DNA of 64,000 nucleotides from Owenia fusiformis (Eukaryota > Annelida > Polychaeta > Sabellida > Oweniidae). The notes below the pieces were generated by a model that was given only the letters and a program-made list of their open reading frames with translations, did not search any database and was not told the DNA's origin. The translations under genes and the position numbers were made by a program. Below, in pieces: positions 62,901 to 64,000 of the stretch. Position 1 is the stretch's first letter, and each line of letters starts with the position of its first letter. Where the stretch lies: NCBI GenBank assembly GCA_903813345.2, contig CAIIXF020000001.1:40953366-41017365 (forward strand). Direction: 5' to 3'.

Positions 62901-63602
62901 TCAAGAATTCTGCAGTGTAACTTAAGATAACAAATCTTAATTCACATTTTGAACCCTTGAACCCAGTAAAAGGAGATAAAAAATTGTTAACATGATATAG
63001 AAGAGGTTTGTATTACAATAATATATAATAAAAAAATGATAAAAGGACAAGCTTAAATAAAAATGCCTGTTAGTGGATACTTATGAATGATGCATCATTT
63101 AAGGAAAAGTCTGTGTAGAAAGCATTTATTACATTTTATTACATATTGATCATGTTTTGAATATGTCCCATACCTTTCTTATTGTACTTTAAAAAGTGCT
63201 ATATTGTCATCATCGTGTGGTGTGTGCCATATACAAAACGCCATATACGCCATATGTAAATCTTGTCATCAAAAGTATAGCAAAACTGCTTATCTTGAAC
63301 TATAACTAACTTGAAATATTTACAGATGCAATAGCAGACTATTGTCAAGATCTTATAAGGGTTTTGAGCTAATTAAAAAAAGTTGCAAATTACATGGTGG
63401 CAGTTGTGCTCTCCAGTGTGATATTTATCATTATTTGCATTGTTTAATAGGGAGCCAAGCAGAGGCTGAAAGAATTTGGCAAAAAGGGACAGTCTTATAT
63501 GCAGTTGCGGAAAATTAAGCAGTTTGATGAAGACTTTGAAGTGAAAGAGTTTGCTCAGACAGCCCAGGAAATGTATATAGAGGCTCAGAACCTTCTGCAA
63601 GA
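56950..63602 (+). CDS. MRPL45: Mitochondrial ribosomal protein L45, partial (both ends outside or unfound)
   Basis: Large-subunit mitoribosomal protein; MRPL45 has a Tim44-like domain that helps anchor the ribosome at the inner membrane. Exons: 56950-57078, 57376-57523, 62319-62383, 63451-63602. Phases agree. The last exon ends in phase 2, so the gene continues past the window. GPPRKDFPNFEEM starts the mature-like region. RPINISCTGVIIDQYVPPEG is the family hallmark, followed by GAKQRLKEFGKK, QLRKIKQFDEDFEVKEFAQT and AQEMYIEAQNLLQE leading into the Tim44-like domain. The first exon with the start codon and mitochondrial presequence was not found; it should lie upstream of 56950 in phase 0. The 57524-62318 intron contains a complete UNC93-like gene on the other strand. 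Confidence 0.93.
57762..58259. mobile_element. 498-bp TIR element with TTAA target
   Basis: The ends AGAGGCTCTATGCCATAGG and the reverse complement of AGATGCATTATGCCATAGG are flanked by TTAA (57758-57761 and 58260-58263). No ORF. Lies in the MRPL45 intron downstream of the UNC93-like gene. Confidence 0.85.
58496..61143 (-). CDS. UNC93A: UNC93-like (UNC93A type) multipass membrane protein
   Basis: Major-facilitator-fold protein of the UNC93 family. In worms UNC-93 regulates a K+ channel and vertebrate UNC93B1 escorts nucleic-acid-sensing TLRs; UNC93A function is poorly known, so no transport substrate is claimed. Exons in order: 61143-60097, 59805-59538, 58860-58496, in phases 0 and 1, giving 559 aa. 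The N-terminal tail is cytosolic-looking. LKNFFCFSFAFTLMLLPQNS then LESLQSSLNSEGGLGVATIA is the family TM1 block. VLGYIGEKRTMMLAWC and WFTLIPAGMLMGAGFSLAWA follow. A luminal-type loop has NET and NNT glycosylation sites and two Cys (CGAEFC). The C-terminal half adds about six more membrane segments, ending in an acidic tail. Entirely inside an MRPL45 intron, opposite strand. The start Met at 61143 is the first in frame; a later Met (MKIYAVSENF) is possible. Confidence 0.9.
62458..62713. mobile_element. 256-bp hAT-like MITE
   Basis: The ends TAGTGGTGGGA and TCCCACCACTA are flanked by CTAGCCAC (62450-62457) and CTAGCTAC (62714-62721), an 8-bp duplication with one mismatch. Inserted 74 bp after an MRPL45 donor site. 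Confidence 0.82.
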
Positions 63603-63658
63603 GTAAGGACCAATCTTAAATATCTAAGCTTGTGGAGAGAGAGAATGTGGCTGATAAT

Positions 63659-64000
63659 TAGGGGTGGGACGGATAACCGAAATACCGAAAAACCGCGGCT
63701 CATAGCCTTCGGATCAGTTTTCGGATCACGGCCCTACTTTCGGATCAGCTTTTCGGATCGTTTTCGGATTAATATTTCATTGGTCAAGTATCAATAAAAC
63801 AGTTAAAAACACTGTTTTACAGCAACATTTTTGATATTCCTAGTCCCTACCTTGTCTGTCTTGTCTGTTGCTAGCTCACTCGTTTACTAGATTCATTTGG
63901 TATCCGCGTATTCGTATCCCTCGGTATGCTCATTAAGGAAAACACATCACAGAATAAAGGTTTCTACAAGCATAAATTAGTTATTTTATTGGTTGTATTA
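63659..64000. repeat. Start of a TAGGGGTGGG-type hAT repeat, cut by window edge
   Basis: TAGGGGTGGGACGGATAACC followed by several TTTCGGATC repeats. The terminus resembles common hAT ends and the TAGTGGTGGG end of the 62458 element. The other end is not seen. Lies in an MRPL45 intron. Confidence 0.5.

Overview
This window is eukaryotic nuclear DNA, almost certainly from a marine invertebrate. All genes are split by GT-AG introns and carry animal-specific families (SLC11/NRAMP, CHMP5, MRPL45, UNC93, C2H2 zinc fingers). Introns are AT-rich and packed with short terminal-inverted-repeat and foldback elements. A mollusc or other lophotrochozoan fits the repeat style, but the phylum cannot be fixed from the sequence alone. 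No rRNA, intact tRNA, CRISPR array or bacterial-type operon was seen.

Layout: 1-2330 is a 20/40-bp minisatellite inside an intron of an NRAMP-type divalent metal transporter, whose remaining 11 coding exons run on + from 2516 to 11859 (5' end outside the window). Converging on it is zinc-finger gene ZNF-A (-, 15449-19672, perhaps with a 5' exon near 22760). After a 5-kb AT-rich stretch comes a second zinc-finger gene, ZNF-B (-, five coding exons, 28339-39852). CHMP5 (ESCRT-III, +, 44991-49072) starts head-to-head with the probable 5' end of ZNF-B. A 119-bp satellite fills 52405-54372. MRPL45 (mitoribosome, +) runs from 56950 off the right edge. Its 4.8-kb intron contains a complete UNC93-like gene on the opposite strand (58496-61143).

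The genes do not form a pathway: metal transport, transcription regulation, endosomal sorting, mitochondrial translation and a membrane protein simply neighbour each other.

The most unusual content is the repeat landscape. At least ten palindromic or TIR-bounded elements were found, most with clear target-site duplications: 8 bp for several hAT-like ones, 5 bp for a foldback family with CAC termini, TTAA for two, and TTA for a 3.5-kb element made of an inverted duplication of a decayed CXC-motif gene. Several insertions are nested, and uninterrupted paralogues in this window show the empty site. A second notable feature is a tandem array in the NRAMP gene that repeats the branch point, the 3' splice site and the first ~20 bases of an exon. 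In every readable copy, using an upstream acceptor would bring an early stop codon.
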